DNA of 20,167 nt, taken from a virus. The notes beneath the pieces are model-generated. The model saw only the letters and a program-made list of their open reading frames with translations. It ran no database searches and was not told where the DNA came from. The translations under genes and the position numbers were made by a program. Of the stretch, positions 18,467 to 20,167 are shown piece after piece. Within the stretch, counting starts at the first letter, position 1; each line of letters starts with the position of its first letter. Location of the stretch: positions 1 through 20,167 of the IMG/VR virus record IMGVR_UViG_3300020446_000106. One strand, given 5' to 3'.

Positions 18467-20167
18467 CATGTTACCGACTACCTATCAACAATTTATCCAC
18501 AAGTCACGATATGCACGTTGGCTGGATTCCGAGCAACGTCGTGAGGATTGGCACGAGACGGTTGACCGTTATGTTGACTTCATGGTCAATCAGGTTCGCG
18601 GGAAGCATAACTATGAACTGCCTAAGAAGGACGTAGAGGAGATTCGCGAGGCTATCCTAAACCTCGAAGTGATGCCGTCCATGAGAGCTATGATGACATC
18701 TGGTCCTGCTCTTGCCCGTGACAATATCTCAGGATACAACTGCTCGTATATCCCTGTAGATAGCCCTCGCTCGTTCGATGAGTGTATGTATATTCTTATG
18801 TGTGGTACAGGTGTTGGATTTTCAGTAGAGCGTGAGAACGTAGACAAGCTGCCTGTGATTAGTGACGCTATGCACGATACAGATACTGTAATTAAGGTTG
18901 GCGATTCGAAGCCCGGTTGGGCCAAGTCACTTCGCGAACTGATTGCGTTGCTGTATGCAGGGCAAATTCCTACGTGGGATATGTCACAAGTTCGTGCTGC
19001 TGGTGAGCGTCTCAAGACGATGGGTGGTAGAGCATCTGGGCCGCAGCCCCTTGATGACCTGTTCCGTTTTACTGTGGAGACCTTCAAAAAAGCACAGGGA
19101 CGCAGACTGTTTCCTATCGAATGTCACGACTTGATGTGTAAGATTGGTGAAATTGTAGTTGTGGGGGGAGTCAGACGGTCAGCTTTGATTAGTCTGTCGA
19201 ATTTAAACGACGACCAAATGGCACATGCTAAGTCTGGTCAGTGGTGGGAGAATGAGGGCCAACGTGCCTTGGCTAACAACTCTGTGGCCTACAAAGGCAA
19301 GCCTGAGATGGGTACGTTTATGCGTGAATGGCTTGCGTTGTACGATAGTAAATCTGGTGAACGTGGTATGTTCAATCGTGAGGCTGCTGACAAACAGGTT
19401 GCCCAGAATGGACGGCGAGAGACAGGACATATGTGGGGTACTAACCCATGCTCTGAGATAATCCTACGTCCGTATCAGTTCTGCAACCTATCAGAGGTGA
19501 TGGTTCGTGAAACAGATGACCTAGCCAGCCTGAAGCGTAAGGTTCGCATAGCAACCATACTAGGAACTTTACAGTCCACCCTAACAGACTTCAAGTATCT
19601 GAGGAGCGTATGGAAGAAAAACACAGAGGAAGAACGCTTATTAGGCGTATCCTTAACTGGTATCATGGACCACGCAGTTCTGTCAAAGAACGTAGACAGC
19701 AAAAGGTGGCTACAGGAGATGCGGGAAGAGTCCGTCAAGACGAACGACAAGTATGCGAACATGCTTGGAATCCCAGTATCCGCTGCAATCACCTGTGTAA
19801 AGCCGTCGGGTACTGTGTCACAACTAACCGATACCGCTAGTGGTATTCATGCACGGCACAACGATTACTACATCAGGACAGTTCGCGGCGATAACAAAGA
19901 CCCGCTAACTCAGTTTATGATTGAGGCAGGTGTACCCCACGAACGCTGTGTTATGAAACCAGATTCAACTACCGTATTCTCGTTTGCTATGAAGTCTCCT
20001 AGCAACGCCGTAACGCGAACTCAGATGACAGCCGTAGAACAACTAGAACTATGGAAGACATATGCTATCCACTGGTGCGAACACAAGCCATCTGTAACTA
20101 TATCTGTCAAGGAAAACGAGTGGATGGATGTAGGAGCGTGGGTGTATGAGAACTTCGATGTAGCCTC
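18459..20167 (+). CDS. nrdJ: Class II (B12-dependent) ribonucleotide reductase, partial (right edge)
   Basis: 569 codons of an adenosylcobalamin-dependent ribonucleoside-triphosphate reductase, which makes deoxynucleotides for phage DNA and needs no oxygen. The sequence follows the monomeric Lactobacillus-type enzyme: SGYNCSYIPVDS with Cys95 (first active-site cysteine), GTGVGFSVERENV (116-128), VGGVRRSALISLSN (235-248) and NPCSEIILRPYQFCNLSEV (329-347). CVKPSGTVSQL follows later. The C-terminal part with the last cysteines lies beyond the window. The start is the ATG inside the end of the zinc-ribbon gene, with AAGGAAAG upstream. A host with cobalamin supply is implied. The missing end prevents a check of the redox-active C-terminus. 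Confidence 0.93.
   Translation, partial: MSNMLPTTYQQFIHKSRYARWLDSEQRREDWHETVDRYVDFMVNQVRGKHNYELPKKDVEEIREAILNLEVMPSMRAMMTSGPALARDNISGYNCSYIPVDSPRSFDECMYILMCGTGVGFSVERENVDKLPVISDAMHDTDTVIKVGDSKPGWAKSLRELIALLYAGQIPTWDMSQVRAAGERLKTMGGRASGPQPLDDLFRFTVETFKKAQGRRLFPIECHDLMCKIGEIVVVGGVRRSALISLSNLNDDQMAHAKSGQWWENEGQRALANNSVAYKGKPEMGTFMREWLALYDSKSGERGMFNREAADKQVAQNGRRETGHMWGTNPCSEIILRPYQFCNLSEVMVRETDDLASLKRKVRIATILGTLQSTLTDFKYLRSVWKKNTEEERLLGVSLTGIMDHAVLSKNVDSKRWLQEMREESVKTNDKYANMLGIPVSAAITCVKPSGTVSQLTDTASGIHARHNDYYIRTVRGDNKDPLTQFMIEAGVPHERCVMKPDSTTVFSFAMKSPSNAVTRTQMTAVEQLELWKTYAIHWCEHKPSVTISVKENEWMDVGAWVYENFDVA

Noticed and set aside
1-20167. tRNA genes
   Set aside because: No cloverleaf with T-loop and anticodon pattern was noticed on either strand when reading the gene gaps.

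Overview
The window is a piece of a tailed double-stranded DNA phage genome (or prophage), most likely from a marine alphaproteobacterial host. It carries a large and a small terminase subunit, a T7-like replication set (zinc-ribbon/TOPRIM primase, DnaB-type helicase, family A DNA polymerase, T7 gp3-like endonuclease I), a Cas4-like nuclease, a MazG-like pyrophosphohydrolase and a vitamin B12-dependent (class II) ribonucleotide reductase. The polymerase has a DnaJ-type CxxCxGKG zinc finger inserted ahead of its palm domain. From memory, this is the hallmark described for the SAR116 podophage HMO-2011 and its marine relatives. The class II reductase and the many short overlapping genes fit that group. 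The exact taxonomy is an inference; no database search was possible.

Layout. Positions 1-4275 (minus strand) form a packaging block transcribed leftward: TerS, two unknown proteins, TerL with a basic AT-hook-like N-terminal extension, and a long protein carrying a degenerate tyrosine-recombinase fold that runs off the left edge. Positions 4276-5016 are a 741-bp gene-free region. It holds a leftward sigma70-type promoter for the packaging block, an opposing strong promoter followed about 80 nt later by an intrinsic terminator (a candidate small RNA gene), a 22-bp direct repeat, and the terminator of the next leftward operon. Positions 5017-10405 (minus strand) hold about 18 small, tightly overlapping genes of early/host-takeover type: a ribbon-helix-helix protein, several unknowns, small CxxC zinc proteins, a Cys-rich Gp88-like protein, a DUF932-like protein, a winged-helix protein and two tiny membrane peptides. 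Positions 10537-20167 (plus strand) form the replication and nucleotide metabolism operon. It starts from a promoter back-to-back with the leftward one near 10486-10502, and almost every gene overlaps the next by 1-40 nt.

How the genes work together: primase and helicase open and prime the fork. The 3'-5' exonuclease and polymerase, which are separate overlapping ORFs here, copy DNA. The 275-aa protein after the polymerase has its own near-consensus promoter and may be an abundant DNA-binding protein. The Cas4-like nuclease and endonuclease I process recombination and branched intermediates and may degrade host DNA. MazG, the DUF3310 protein and NrdJ adjust the nucleotide pool. TerS and TerL package the product.

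The features most worth a second look are the candidate small RNA between the divergent blocks, the recombinase-fold protein behind TerL that has lost both catalytic histidines, the split polymerase, two unlisted tiny membrane peptides and the Cys-rich Gp88-like protein.
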